From NCBI GenBank assembly GCA_900540735.1, contig UQHB01000014.1, positions 1 through 62,134 on the forward strand: DNA of 62,134 nucleotides, given 5' to 3'. Positions 34,640-43,657 of this stretch are shown piece by piece. The position numbers were made by a program, and so were the translations under genes. The number at the start of each line of letters is the position of its first letter. The first letter of the stretch is position 1. The notes under the pieces were generated by a model. That model saw only the letters and a program-made list of their open reading frames with translations, did no database searches and was not told the DNA's origin. The DNA is from an uncultured Megasphaera sp. (lineage in GTDB: Bacteria; Bacillota; Negativicutes; Veillonellales; Megasphaeraceae).

Positions 34640-34688
34640 TTTCCCTTTCTCCTAGCGAAATGTCATTGTTATATAAAATAGATAATTC

Positions 34689-34777
34689 AGTGAAAACATA
34701 AAAGGAGTAGCTAAGAAAAGATCATTGGCGCGTAAGCGTTACTTGTCTTTTCGTGCTACTCCTTTTATGTTTTCACT
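34689..34777 (-). repeat. conserved-core hairpin repeat, copy 4
   Basis: A perfect 23-bp outer stem, 34689-34711 with 34755-34777, encloses the core in the minus orientation. On that strand the core has GAAAAGACAAGTAACGCTTA and then CGCGCCAATGATCTTTTC, with two extra bases before CTTTTC. It begins 10 nt after the mtaD stop, so it ends the SAM by-product operon. Confidence 0.87.
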
Positions 34778-34787
34778 TCAGAAGAAC

Positions 34788-36071
34788 TTAATATAACGAT
34801 GCAAAGAGCTTATTCTTTGTCCGCTCAGCTTCTGCTTTAATTTTTTCTACATCAAGCGTCGTAAACTCTTTGTTATGCAAGAGCATCTTCCCATTGACGA
34901 AGACCGTATCGACATCCATACTATTTGCCGAGTACGCCAAGAGAGACAACGTATCATTCTTCGGATACCAGTGCAAGCCTTCTCTATCGACTAAGGTAAT
35001 ATCTGCTTTATATCCAGCTTCGAGTTTACCAATATCTGTATAGCCGAGGCATTTAGCTCCGCCTTCGGTCAAGAGATTAATCGCTGTTTCAGCAGGAATG
35101 ACCAAAGGGTCTAACGTATTGGCTTTATGAATGAGTGCAGTCAAGCGCATTTCTTCGAAAATATCAAGATTGTTATTACTCGATGCGCCATCCGTACCAA
35201 GACCGACAGTAATGCCCTTTTCGAGCATCTTGCCAATCGGCGCAATACCGCTGGCGAGCTTTAAGTTACTGCCTGGATTATGAGCGACACGGACATGCTT
35301 CTGAGCCATCAAATTCATATCAGCATCATCGACCCAAACGCAGTGCGCAGCGAGGCAGCCACAATCGAAGACACCCAGTTCATCCATGAGGAACATAGGC
35401 GATTTGCCGTATTTCTGTTTAATGTCTTCTACTTCGCCCTTTGTTTCGCACAAGTGAATATGGATTTCTGCACCTAATTCTTTGGCAGCTGCAACGACTT
35501 GGCGAATGTAATCTGGGGGGCATGTATATGGTGCGTGGGGCCCAAACATAACTGTAATGCGGCCATCAGCTTTGCCATTCCAGTTCTTGTAGAATTCCAC
35601 ATTTTCTTGGAGAGCTTGCTGTGCGTTGGGCGTAATTCCTGTAAGACCGCGGCAAAGAGCGGCACGAATGCCTGTATCTTCGCATGCTCTAGCTACATCA
35701 TCCATGAAGAAGTACATGTCGGCAAAGCTCGTCGTGCCGCCACGAATCATTTCAGCCATACCGAGCATGGATTGTGTATAGACCACATCGCTGTCGAGTT
35801 TTGCTTCAGCTGGCCAAATCTTCTTTTCCAGCCAATCCATGAGCTGCATATCGTCAGCATAGCTGCGGAAGACAGTCATGGCAATATGGTTGTGCGTATT
35901 GACAAAGCCTGGGAGAGCTACCATATCTTTCCCGTCAATGACTTGGTCATACGCCGAAAGCAACGGATCCGACGGGAAACCTACGATTTTGTCGTCTGTA
36001 ATGGCAATGTTCTGGTGTTCTTTGATTTTATGGTCTTGATAGAGGGCCACATGCTGAATTAAGGTTTTCAT
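34788..36071 (-). CDS. mtaD: 5-methylthioadenosine/S-adenosylhomocysteine deaminase
   Basis: A metal-dependent amidohydrolase of 427 residues. The metal ligands are visible as NTHNH near residue 60, HIHLCE near 210, AHCVWVDD near 240 and GLGTDGASSNN near 295. It deaminates MTA and SAH to inosine derivatives. It is the last gene of hslO-mtnP-mtnA-ahcY-mtaD, all of which process products of SAM-dependent reactions, so the assignment is favoured over a generic guanine or cytosine deaminase. Confidence 0.9.
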   Translation of the reverse strand: MKTLIQHVALYQDHKIKEHQNIAITDDKIVGFPSDPLLSAYDQVIDGKDMVALPGFVNTHNHIAMTVFRSYADDMQLMDWLEKKIWPAEAKLDSDVVYTQSMLGMAEMIRGGTTSFADMYFFMDDVARACEDTGIRAALCRGLTGITPNAQQALQENVEFYKNWNGKADGRITVMFGPHAPYTCPPDYIRQVVAAAKELGAEIHIHLCETKGEVEDIKQKYGKSPMFLMDELGVFDCGCLAAHCVWVDDADMNLMAQKHVRVAHNPGSNLKLASGIAPIGKMLEKGITVGLGTDGASSNNNLDIFEEMRLTALIHKANTLDPLVIPAETAINLLTEGGAKCLGYTDIGKLEAGYKADITLVDREGLHWYPKNDTLSLLAYSANSMDVDTVFVNGKMLLHNKEFTTLDVEKIKAEAERTKNKLFASLY

Positions 36072-36086
36072 GTAGTGTGTCCTCCA

Positions 36087-37328
36087 CTAGTCCAAGTTCA
36101 AATATTTCCGTTGTTCTTCCGATAAGGTATCGATGGAATAGCCCATAGCAGCCAGTTTAATCTTAGCGATTTCATTGTCGATTTCATGCGGTAAAACATA
36201 GACATGGTTCTGGAGTTCTGCATGGTGTTCGAGAATGTATTTTGCAGCCAATGCCTGTACAGCGAAGGAAAGGTCCATAATTTCTGCTGGATGGCCATCG
36301 CCTGCAGCGAGGTTGACGAGACGGCCTTCGGCAATGAGGCTGATAATGTTGCCGTTTGGCAGTTCATAGCTTTCAATGTTATGACGAGCTTCGAAATGGC
36401 GAACCGAAATTTCTTCCAATTCCGGTTTGTTAATTTCTACGTCAAAGTGGCCAGCGTTAGCCATAATTGCGCCGTCTTTCATGTTCTTCATGTGTTCGCC
36501 GCGAATAACGTCTTTATCGCCCGTTAAGGTAACGAAAATATCGCCAACTTTAGCAGCTTCTGCCATAGGCATGACTTCAAAGCCGTCGAATACTGCTTCG
36601 ATTGCTTTAATCGGGTCTACTTCAGTGACGATGACATGTGCACCAAGGCCTTTCGCACGCATTGCGCAGCCTTTGCCGCACCAGCCATAGCCTGCAATGA
36701 CGACGCGTTTACCGACAACTGTGAGGTTAGTCGTACGCATAATGCCGTCCCATGTGGACTGGCCTGTGCCGTAGCGGTTATCAAAGAGGTATTTGCAATA
36801 CGAATCGTTTGCAGCGACCATTGGGAATTTCAATGCCCCTGCTTTGTCGAGGCCGTGGAGACGATTGACACCTGTCGTCGTTTCTTCTGTACCGCCGAGG
36901 AGATTGACGAGAGCATCAGCACGGGTCGTATGGAGCAAGTTGACCTGGTCACCGCCATCGTCGATGATAATATCTGGTTTATGGTCTAAGGATTTATTGA
37001 GGAAATCGAAGTATTCTTCGTCTGTTGCGCCATACCAAGCATAGACTGTCAGGCCGTCTTCAACGAGCGCAGCAGCTACATCGTCTTGTGTAGACAAAGG
37101 GTTAGAACCGGTAACGATGACGTTCGCACCAGCACGATGTAAGACTTCGGCAAGGTATGCTGTTTTAGCTTCCAAATGGACACTGACGCAAACCGTTTTG
37201 CCTTTGAAAGTCTGTTCTTTGACAAGTTTATCGCCAATCGCATTGAGCGTCGGCATATGGCGGTCTACCCAGCTAATTTTTTCATGACCACTGGGAGCAA
37301 GTTTAATGTCGCGAATGATAGATTCCAT
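36087..37328 (-). CDS. ahcY: adenosylhomocysteinase
   Basis: The enzyme splits S-adenosylhomocysteine into adenosine and homocysteine using bound NAD. Motifs are VHLEAKTAYLAEVL near residue 52, NDSYCKYLFDNRYGTGQS near 170, the NAD loop IAGYGWCGKGCAMRAKGLGA near 210, and GHFDVEINKPEL. The length of 413 residues and the C-terminus YLNLD, without the usual YRY end, match the shorter bacterial/archaeal type. It lies 15 nt upstream of mtaD. Confidence 0.95.
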   Translation of the reverse strand: MESIIRDIKLAPSGHEKISWVDRHMPTLNAIGDKLVKEQTFKGKTVCVSVHLEAKTAYLAEVLHRAGANVIVTGSNPLSTQDDVAAALVEDGLTVYAWYGATDEEYFDFLNKSLDHKPDIIIDDGGDQVNLLHTTRADALVNLLGGTEETTTGVNRLHGLDKAGALKFPMVAANDSYCKYLFDNRYGTGQSTWDGIMRTTNLTVVGKRVVIAGYGWCGKGCAMRAKGLGAHVIVTEVDPIKAIEAVFDGFEVMPMAEAAKVGDIFVTLTGDKDVIRGEHMKNMKDGAIMANAGHFDVEINKPELEEISVRHFEARHNIESYELPNGNIISLIAEGRLVNLAAGDGHPAEIMDLSFAVQALAAKYILEHHAELQNHVYVLPHEIDNEIAKIKLAAMGYSIDTLSEEQRKYLNLD

Positions 37329-37357
37329 GAAATAATCCTTCTTTCTATGAATGTAAA

Positions 37358-38410
37358 TTAATTAGAGAATAAGGCAGCAACTGATTCATCATTAGGCTTA
37401 TGAATCGTGCCTTTTTCTGTAAAAATAGCAGCTATATGTTCATGCGGCGTTACGTCGAATGCCGGGTTAAAGACCGGTGTATCGGGCAGCGCCGTCGCTA
37501 CTCCTTGAATCGTGCGGACTTCGTCGTGATTGCGTTCTTCAATGGGAATTTGGTCTCCCGTAGCCAGGCTAATATCGAAGGTCGAAGTCGGGGCAGCCAC
37601 GTAAAAGGGAATGCCGTGGTGTTTTGCTAAAATAGACACGCTATACGTGCCGATTTTATTGGCTGTATCACCATTATGGGTAATGCGGTCAGCACCGACA
37701 ATCACAGCATCGACACCTTTCGTCTTCATGACCCACCCAGCCATATTATCTGTAATGAGCGTCACGGGAATACCGTCGGCCATGAGTTCAAATGCTGTGA
37801 GCCGTGCCCCTTGTAAGAGCGGCCGTGTTTCGTCGGCATAGACCATCTTGATGAGTCCTCGTTTATGGAGAGCCCGAATCACACCTAAAGCCGTGCCCAC
37901 ACCGGCTGTTGCTAAGGCACCGGCATTGCAGTGCGTCAAAATCGTCAGGGCCTTGCCGAGTTTAGCCAGTGCATCAGCACCATACTCAGCCATAGCCGTA
38001 TTAATAGCAATATCTTCGGCATACATTTGCTGCGCCAAGGCTAAGAGATAGCCTGTAATATCGGCTACAGGCTGGCCTGCTAAAGAACGAGCTTTATCTT
38101 CCATTTGCTGCACTGCCCAGTGAAGATTGACTGCTGTCGGGCGCGCTGCATCGAGGCCTGCACAAATGGCGTGGACTTCTTTTAAAAAAGCAGCATCGCC
38201 AACGGTATGCGTAGCAGCTAAGGCTTGTACGCCTAAGACGACACCAAAGGCCGCAGCTACACCAATGGCAGGAGCTCCACGCACAGCCAGGATAGCAATG
38301 GCATCATGTACATCTTGCCAGGTCTTGCACGTAATGTACGTCATTTCTAAGGGGAGCTTCGTCTGGTCTAAGAGCAGCAATTCCCCATTCTTCCATTCTA
38401 AGGTCTCCAT
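37358..38410 (-). CDS. mtnA: S-methyl-5-thioribose-1-phosphate isomerase
   Basis: It converts methylthioribose-1-phosphate to the ribulose form in methionine salvage. The family motifs are VRGAPAIGVAAAFG near residue 45, THCNAGALATAGVGTALGV near 150, VYADETRPLLQGARLTAFEL near 185, and VGADRITHNGDTANKIGT near 230. I start at METLEW (38410), which has GGAGG upstream; that ATG overlaps the mtnP stop by one base. The later enzymes of methionine salvage are not in this window. Confidence 0.94.
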   Translation of the reverse strand: METLEWKNGELLLLDQTKLPLEMTYITCKTWQDVHDAIAILAVRGAPAIGVAAAFGVVLGVQALAATHTVGDAAFLKEVHAICAGLDAARPTAVNLHWAVQQMEDKARSLAGQPVADITGYLLALAQQMYAEDIAINTAMAEYGADALAKLGKALTILTHCNAGALATAGVGTALGVIRALHKRGLIKMVYADETRPLLQGARLTAFELMADGIPVTLITDNMAGWVMKTKGVDAVIVGADRITHNGDTANKIGTYSVSILAKHHGIPFYVAAPTSTFDISLATGDQIPIEERNHDEVRTIQGVATALPDTPVFNPAFDVTPHEHIAAIFTEKGTIHKPNDESVAALFSN

Positions 38411-39207
38411 TAAATCGTAAATCCTCCGTATCCTTGTAAGGAATGGCGGCACGCACATTCCCTTTCACCGTCATACCGTTCAATGGTCTTCATAATGAGC
38501 TGGCGGAGCCGCTGAGAATTATGAGCCATACATTCTAAGACTTCTTCGTGCGTCAAGACTTCCGGTGAAATACCGGCACCGAAATTCGTGACCATCGCAA
38601 TGGTAGCATAGCACATTTCAGCTTCCCGTGCGAGGCATACTTCAGGCACATTGGTCATGCCTACGACGTGACCGCCAAGCATTTGATACATCTTGATTTC
38701 CGCAGGCGTTTCAAAACGCGGCCCTTCGGTGCAGACGTACGTACCTGTCGTGTGCAGGTTGTAGCCGCCAAGCTCTTTCGCAGCGTCGGCAATCGTATCA
38801 CGAATGGTACCGCAGTACGGATGGGTCATATCCACATGGACGACACCATTTTCACCGCCATCAAAGAACGACGTATGACGAAGTTTCGTAAAATCGATGA
38901 ATTGAGCCGGTAAGAGAAAATCATTCGGTTTAATAGCCGGGTCTAAAGAACCGACTGCAGCTGTCGCAATAATGGACGTAACGCCAAGCCGTTTTAACCC
39001 TAAAATATTTGCTCTGTAATTAATCAGATGCGGTGGAATGGAATGGGTCTTGCCGTGGCGTGGCAAAAAGATAACATCCTTATCCTTGTACACGCCTTTG
39101 ACATAATGAATGGTACCGTAAAACGTATCGATGTGTCCGTCTTGCAAATCATGCAAAATCTTCACATCGCATACGCCAGTACCGCCAATAATCGCTGTTA
39201 AACTCAT
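38410..39207 (-). CDS. mtnP: S-methyl-5'-thioadenosine phosphorylase
   Basis: 265 residues of the purine nucleoside phosphorylase superfamily, MTAP type. It has IIGGTGVCD at the N-terminus, FLPRHGKTHSIPPHLINYRAN near residue 47, TEGPRFETPAEI near 158 and GMTNVPEVCLARE near 182. It splits methylthioadenosine into adenine and methylthioribose-1-phosphate, the MtnA substrate. The gap to hslO is 3 nt. Confidence 0.93.
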   Translation of the reverse strand: MSLTAIIGGTGVCDVKILHDLQDGHIDTFYGTIHYVKGVYKDKDVIFLPRHGKTHSIPPHLINYRANILGLKRLGVTSIIATAAVGSLDPAIKPNDFLLPAQFIDFTKLRHTSFFDGGENGVVHVDMTHPYCGTIRDTIADAAKELGGYNLHTTGTYVCTEGPRFETPAEIKMYQMLGGHVVGMTNVPEVCLAREAEMCYATIAMVTNFGAGISPEVLTHEEVLECMAHNSQRLRQLIMKTIERYDGERECACRHSLQGYGGFTI

Positions 39208-39210
39208 GGT

Positions 39211-40101
39211 TTACTTCCCCTTTTCTACGTGTGCTGCAAATAATTTGGCTACTTCATCATGGGTTAACACATACTTTTTGCCACAATAATGGCAAACCAT
39301 TTCTACTTGTGAATCTGCTAAGAGGGATTTCTTATCGTCTGGACGAAGAGAAATCAAGGCATTTTCAAACCGTTCTTTAGAGCACGTGCACTGCCACCAT
39401 ACAGGCTGACGATATAATTCTTTATAATGCATGCCACTCATAATGATGTCAATAAGGCCTGCAGCATCGGGATGTTCATGTAAATACGTCGTAATCGGAC
39501 CGATTTGAGAAATATTGGCTTCAATACGGGCTAAATCTTCATCTTTTGCACCAGGCAGTGCCTGTACGAGGAAGCCGCCAGACGCCGCAATCGTATAATC
39601 TCTATCGACTAAGACACCGAGGCTAATCGTGGACGGTACTTGTTCTGATGTAAAGAGATAGTATGCTAAATCTTCGGCAATTTCACCGGACACCAAATCA
39701 GCCTGGCTCGTGTACGTCGTCTTTTCCGGCGTAAAGCGCGTTACCGTCAGTGTGCCGTGCTGGCCTACAGCAGCACCAACGTCAAGTTTACCGTTTGCTT
39801 TCAGCGGTAAATCAACGCTTGGGTTGTCAACATAACCGCGGACTTTATTTGTATCAAAAGCATCGACATGGACTGCGCCAAGGGGGCCATCACCGGCAAA
39901 TTTCAAAGAAACACCTTCGTGATTCTTGTAGTCCCCAGCGAGGAGCAAAGCCCCTGTCATAGCACGGCCTAAGGCAGCACAAGCAACGGGTGATAAGTGA
40001 TGCTGTGTCCGTGCTGTTTCTGTAATCGTTCGCGTCGTCGCAACGGAGACGCGAATGAGTTCATCTGATGTATAGTGAACAATCGTATCTTCTATATGCA
40101 T
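39211..40101 (-). CDS. hslO: Hsp33 redox-regulated chaperone
   Basis: 296 residues. The N-terminal chaperone domain has the TGALLLAGDYKNHEGVSLKF and GDGPLGAVHVDA motifs. The C-terminal zinc site is CTC (about residue 238) plus CHYC (about 271), which holds zinc until oxidation activates the protein. It is first in the SAM by-product operon. Its pairing with these enzymes may reflect shared redox or sulfur stress, which is speculation. Confidence 0.95.
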   Translation of the reverse strand: MHIEDTIVHYTSDELIRVSVATTRTITETARTQHHLSPVACAALGRAMTGALLLAGDYKNHEGVSLKFAGDGPLGAVHVDAFDTNKVRGYVDNPSVDLPLKANGKLDVGAAVGQHGTLTVTRFTPEKTTYTSQADLVSGEIAEDLAYYLFTSEQVPSTISLGVLVDRDYTIAASGGFLVQALPGAKDEDLARIEANISQIGPITTYLHEHPDAAGLIDIIMSGMHYKELYRQPVWWQCTCSKERFENALISLRPDDKKSLLADSQVEMVCHYCGKKYVLTHDEVAKLFAAHVEKGK

Positions 40102-40195
40102 AGTCTATTCGTATCCTTTCTTATTCAGTCATACATAAGTATACTACAAAATAAGTAGACTATCTAGGCAGAAAAGATGAGAATTTTCTATGATG

Positions 40196-40878
40196 CTATG
40201 CACTAGCATGCTGGGACCGCCACTCTCCCCAGACGGCACCGCCAATAATCAAGACCGCACCGAGCCACTGCAGCGGTGTCAGTGATTCCCCTAAAATCAG
40301 GAGCGACAAGAGTACAGTTGCCAGTGGTTCTGCATAGCCGCAGACGGCGACCGTTTGTGTCGGTAAGGCCTGAACGGCTGGAAAATACAAGGCATAGTTA
40401 AATCCTGTATTAATAAAGCCTAATATGAGGAGCGGTATAATATCTGACGTAACGAGTGGAATATGCGATCCGTCTGTATAGAGTAAAAAGCCACCGCAGA
40501 GCACAGCCGAGACCAAGATTTGGATAAGGACGCTCTAAGCCTTTGACATGTGTGACAAAGCGATTAAAGACAATCATCATGCAAAAGGTCACGGCTGCGA
40601 AGATGCCGCAAATGACGCCCCAAGCCGTTAAGCCGCCAGACAAAGCTTCACCGCTAATGCAAATAGACCCGACTAAGGCACAGGCGACGGATACGAGTTT
40701 AATCCACGTCAGTTTTTCTCGGAATAAGATAGGAGAACACAAAATGACCAGAGCTGGCGCACAGTAGTTAAAAATGGCCCCTAAGCTCACGCCCATTTGA
40801 CGGTATGCTTCAAAGAGAAAGAGCCAGTTACCGCCAAGGCCGATGCCGCCAAAAATCAAATAGATAAAATCTCGTTAT
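40196..40878 (-). pseudogene. EamA/DMT transporter remnant
   Basis: The minus strand encodes the last three quarters or so of a drug/metabolite transporter. It begins RDFIYLIFGGIGLGGNWLF directly after an in-frame TAA, so the first two helices and the start codon are gone. Translation runs to VTHVKGLE, then the reading frame shifts near 40515-40545 and continues as LVSAVLCGGFLLYTDG through the final EamA repeat to HASA. Both defects point to a pseudogene. The original substrate cannot be told. Confidence 0.88.
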
Positions 40879-40930
40879 AGCACTAAGAAAGATTGAAAAA
40901 AAGTAAATAATTTCATAGATTATGAAAAAA

Positions 40931-40956
40931 AACGCTTCCCTTGTAAGAGAAGCGTT
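40931..40956 (-). terminator. intrinsic terminator of alr
   Basis: AACGCTTCCCTT pairs with AAGAGAAGCGTT, followed on the minus strand by a run of seven T. It lies about 20 nt after the alr stop. Confidence 0.88.
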
Positions 40957-40974
40957 ATCTATTCCAGTATGTAC

Positions 40975-42195
40975 TTAGACAAAGGGGACGTGAGCCAATA
41001 AGTATTCTACGCGTCGCACGACTTTATCACCGCGCGTATAGACTCGAGGAATGCGGCGATTAATATTACACGTAATTTCGTGCGGAATAGTTCCGACAAT
41101 TTGTGCTACTTCTTCGACAGGAATTCGTTCTGTTCCTTGTTTCCCAAAGAGGACGACTTCATCGCCAACGGCAACGTCCGGAATATGGGTCACATCAATC
41201 ATACATTGGTCCATGCAAATGGAGCCGACTTGGCGCACGCGCTGTCCATGAATGAGGACATCCGTCTTATCTGATAAGAGCCGCGGATAGCCGTCCGAAT
41301 AGCCAATGGGCAAGGTTGCAATTTTCCGTGGTTCTGTCGCTTTGAAGTGACGGCCATAGCTAATCGTATCGCCTGGATGAATCCATTTGATATTGGTCAC
41401 GCAGCAACAAAGGGACATGACCGGTTCTAAATGGCAGGCTGCACCGCTAATGTCCGGCGACGGATCACAGCCGTATTGAATGATGCCGGGACGAATCATG
41501 TCACTGCGAAACTCAGGATATGCCAAGGTGCCCGCACTGTTACAGCAGTGGTAGACGTTAATGTGGACCCCTTCTTCAGTTAGCCGCTGACGGAACCATT
41601 GGAACCGCTCGTATTGTTCTTTCGTAAAGGCCACACTTTCATCATCACCTATATCGGAGACGGCAAAGTGCGTAAATACCCCTTCCATAATGACATGCGG
41701 CAAGGCTGCGATTTTCTTGATTTCCGCAATGCTTTCTTCAGTCGGTTGATAGCCAATACGGCCCATGCCCGTATCAACGGCTACATGGAAGCTGACGAGG
41801 CGGTGGTGACGGACGGCAGCTTTAGAAAAGAGTACAGCATCTTCGTAATGGAAGACTGCCGGTTCAATGCCATAGGTCATGAGTTCATCAGCCCGGCGGC
41901 CATCGGTGTGGCCAAGGATGATGATTTTTGCCATAATCCCGGCTAAGCGCAGTTCTACAGCTTCGTCCAGACAGGCTACGGCCAGGCGGTCCGCACCGTG
42001 CTGCAAGAACGTCTTAGCTAATTCGACGGCACCATGGCCATAGGCGTTGGCTTTGACGACGGCTGCAATACCAATGTCGTCGCCCACAAAGGTGCGAATT
42101 TCTTCCATATTATGGGCAGCTGCATCTAAATCGATTTGGGCCCATACAGGGCGGCGCGTAAATTGTTCCGTAATCTCGTTGACATCCATGGACAT
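40975..42195 (-). CDS. alr: alanine racemase
   Basis: It makes D-alanine for peptidoglycan. The PLP lysine is in VVKANAYGHGAVE near residue 47; the N-terminal barrel has VDTGMGRIG and the C-terminal beta domain supplies the catalytic tyrosine in GDTISYGRHF and the conserved SICMDQCMIDVT. The length of 406 residues is slightly above average because of an N-terminal extension of about 15 residues. GAGAGGA precedes two close in-frame ATG codons (42195 and 42189). Confidence 0.95.
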   Translation of the reverse strand: MSMDVNEITEQFTRRPVWAQIDLDAAAHNMEEIRTFVGDDIGIAAVVKANAYGHGAVELAKTFLQHGADRLAVACLDEAVELRLAGIMAKIIILGHTDGRRADELMTYGIEPAVFHYEDAVLFSKAAVRHHRLVSFHVAVDTGMGRIGYQPTEESIAEIKKIAALPHVIMEGVFTHFAVSDIGDDESVAFTKEQYERFQWFRQRLTEEGVHINVYHCCNSAGTLAYPEFRSDMIRPGIIQYGCDPSPDISGAACHLEPVMSLCCCVTNIKWIHPGDTISYGRHFKATEPRKIATLPIGYSDGYPRLLSDKTDVLIHGQRVRQVGSICMDQCMIDVTHIPDVAVGDEVVLFGKQGTERIPVEEVAQIVGTIPHEITCNINRRIPRVYTRGDKVVRRVEYLLAHVPFV

Positions 42196-42262
42196 ACATC
42201 CTCTCTCTTAGCTTTTATATAGAAATTACTATACCATAGCGTATAGAGGCCGTCAAATATAA

Positions 42263-42301
42263 AACGGAACTCTCCTCTCACTATGAGAAGAAAGTTCCGT
42301 T
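42263..42301 (-). terminator. intrinsic terminator of the DUF1232 gene
   Basis: An 18-bp stem with two wobble pairs and a 3-nt loop, followed by TTTTATATTT on the minus strand. Confidence 0.9.
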
Positions 42302-42305
42302 ACGA

Positions 42306-42647
42306 TTACCATCTTACAAATGGGAAAATTTTTTTAACTTTTGCTTTATGTTCCGGCTTAATATAGGCACCGGCAAAACGGATGGCTGCAGCTACGACAG
42401 CAGCGTCATCAATCCAGCCAAGACCCATAATACCGTCAGGAATCACATCGAGTGGTAAAATCACATAGCCTAATGCACCCATTACGCCGAGCTTGACGAA
42501 CATAGGCGTATCTTTGTCTTGTAGACAATAGTAGAGGCCCATCAATTTCGGTAAAAAGCGGACTTTACGGCCTGAGCCGCGGATGAAGCGGCTGAATTTA
42601 CCAGGTGTGTAAAAGCGGGCAAAAAAACGGATTAATTTCCAGATCAT
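42306..42647 (-). CDS. DUF1232 (YkvA-type) small membrane protein
   Basis: 113 residues. The middle has the DUF1232 pattern KLGVMGALGYVILPLDVIPDGIMGLGWIDDAAVVAAAI, in which PLDVIPD and the acidic DD are the conserved core, on one or two membrane helices. The function of the family is unknown. It lies 11 nt downstream of the acidic DUF697-like gene and is probably co-transcribed with it. Confidence 0.88.
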   Translation of the reverse strand: MIWKLIRFFARFYTPGKFSRFIRGSGRKVRFLPKLMGLYYCLQDKDTPMFVKLGVMGALGYVILPLDVIPDGIMGLGWIDDAAVVAAAIRFAGAYIKPEHKAKVKKIFPFVRW

Positions 42648-42658
42648 GGGTCTGCTCC

Positions 42659-43594
42659 CTATTTGTCTTCTAAGGGAATTTTAGCGTCTTCTACAGCAGC
42701 TTTAGCTTGTTCTTCTTCGCTCGGAGCCGGTTGTTCTGCTGGGAATTCAGCTTTTTCCGGAGCGGCAGCAGCTGCTGGACCAGCCGGTGTATCTGGTGTC
42801 GTCGTTTCTTCCGTGACGACAGTGGTCTGTTCTTCCGTTACAGTTTCGCCGGTTGCAGCGTCTTCTTTGGCTTTTTCTTCAGCTACTTCTTCGACAATCG
42901 TTTCTTCTTTATGAATGACGTTATTGTAGAGTTTCTGGCCTTTTTCTTTGACGTCAATGAACGCGTCTTTCGCTGTATTGCCCCATTTTTTCATGAAGTC
43001 AATTGTTTCGTCGCCAAGGGGAACGTTTTTCAGCGGGCTTTCGCGGAGTTTGTCCACTTGTTCACGGGCTTTGTCTTTCCATTCACCCATCATTTGGATG
43101 TACGGCGTCATGTCAGAGGGCATACCGTCTTTCATCCAACGCTGTGTCACTTTACCGAGGCTGTACGTAATGCCGACAGCGACAGGGACTTGGATGGCAC
43201 TGAACGGAATGAGGGTCGTCAATAAGTTACCGGCAACGCGGCTGCCCATGGCACCGAGGAAGGCGATGAGTGCCCGTTCTGTCAATTTTACATCATATAC
43301 GCGAGCAATACGGCTGACGAGGTATACTTCGTTGGCCATTAAGGCAACGGTGCCGAGGAGCGGCGCAATGACGATAGCACCGGCACGGGCAGCAGCCCAG
43401 CGGCAATAGGTTTCGACTTTAATGTCTTTGTCTTCTGTAGACGCATCGATTGTCTGGTCAATCGATGTGGTCGAATCATCTACGGGTGCTTCTTCAGCAG
43501 CTTCAGCCTGTTGTGCTTTTAAAGCTGCAATTTCTTCTTTGAGCTTAGCAAGTTCTGCTTGTAATTCTTCTACTGTTTTTGTTTCTTCTGACAT
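42659..43594 (-). CDS. DUF697-like membrane protein with coiled coil and acidic tail
   Basis: 311 residues. The N-terminus is a short coiled coil (TVEELQAELAKLKEEIAALK), followed by an acidic linker. A hydrophobic middle (about residues 65-150, AGAIVIAPLLGTVALMANE, RALIAFLGAMGSRVAGNLL) resembles DUF697, found with some membrane GTPases. About 80 residues rich in Glu, Thr, Pro and Ala end the protein. There is no GTPase domain. I start at ATG 43594, with AGGTGG upstream. Its role is unknown. Confidence 0.6.
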   Translation of the reverse strand: MSEETKTVEELQAELAKLKEEIAALKAQQAEAAEEAPVDDSTTSIDQTIDASTEDKDIKVETYCRWAAARAGAIVIAPLLGTVALMANEVYLVSRIARVYDVKLTERALIAFLGAMGSRVAGNLLTTLIPFSAIQVPVAVGITYSLGKVTQRWMKDGMPSDMTPYIQMMGEWKDKAREQVDKLRESPLKNVPLGDETIDFMKKWGNTAKDAFIDVKEKGQKLYNNVIHKEETIVEEVAEEKAKEDAATGETVTEEQTTVVTEETTTPDTPAGPAAAAAPEKAEFPAEQPAPSEEEQAKAAVEDAKIPLEDK

Positions 43595-43657
43595 ATATAC
43601 CACCTCATTTGGTAAACCTAAGTACTATGTTAAGCTTATCATTATTTTCTCATTTTT

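Larger units (their letters stand above)
33545..34688. other. AT-rich gene-free region between convergent operons
   Basis: About 1.1 kb of clearly lower GC than the flanks. No frame shows a recognisable protein; the longest minus-strand frame (33863-34066, 67 codons) has no good site or motif. It holds the inverted repeats at 33585-33631 and 34592-34639, two perfect hairpins (34061-34105 and 34123-34157), a separate 15-nt inverted pair (33854-33868 with 33955-33969), and A/T runs near 34215-34250. Confidence 0.7.
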
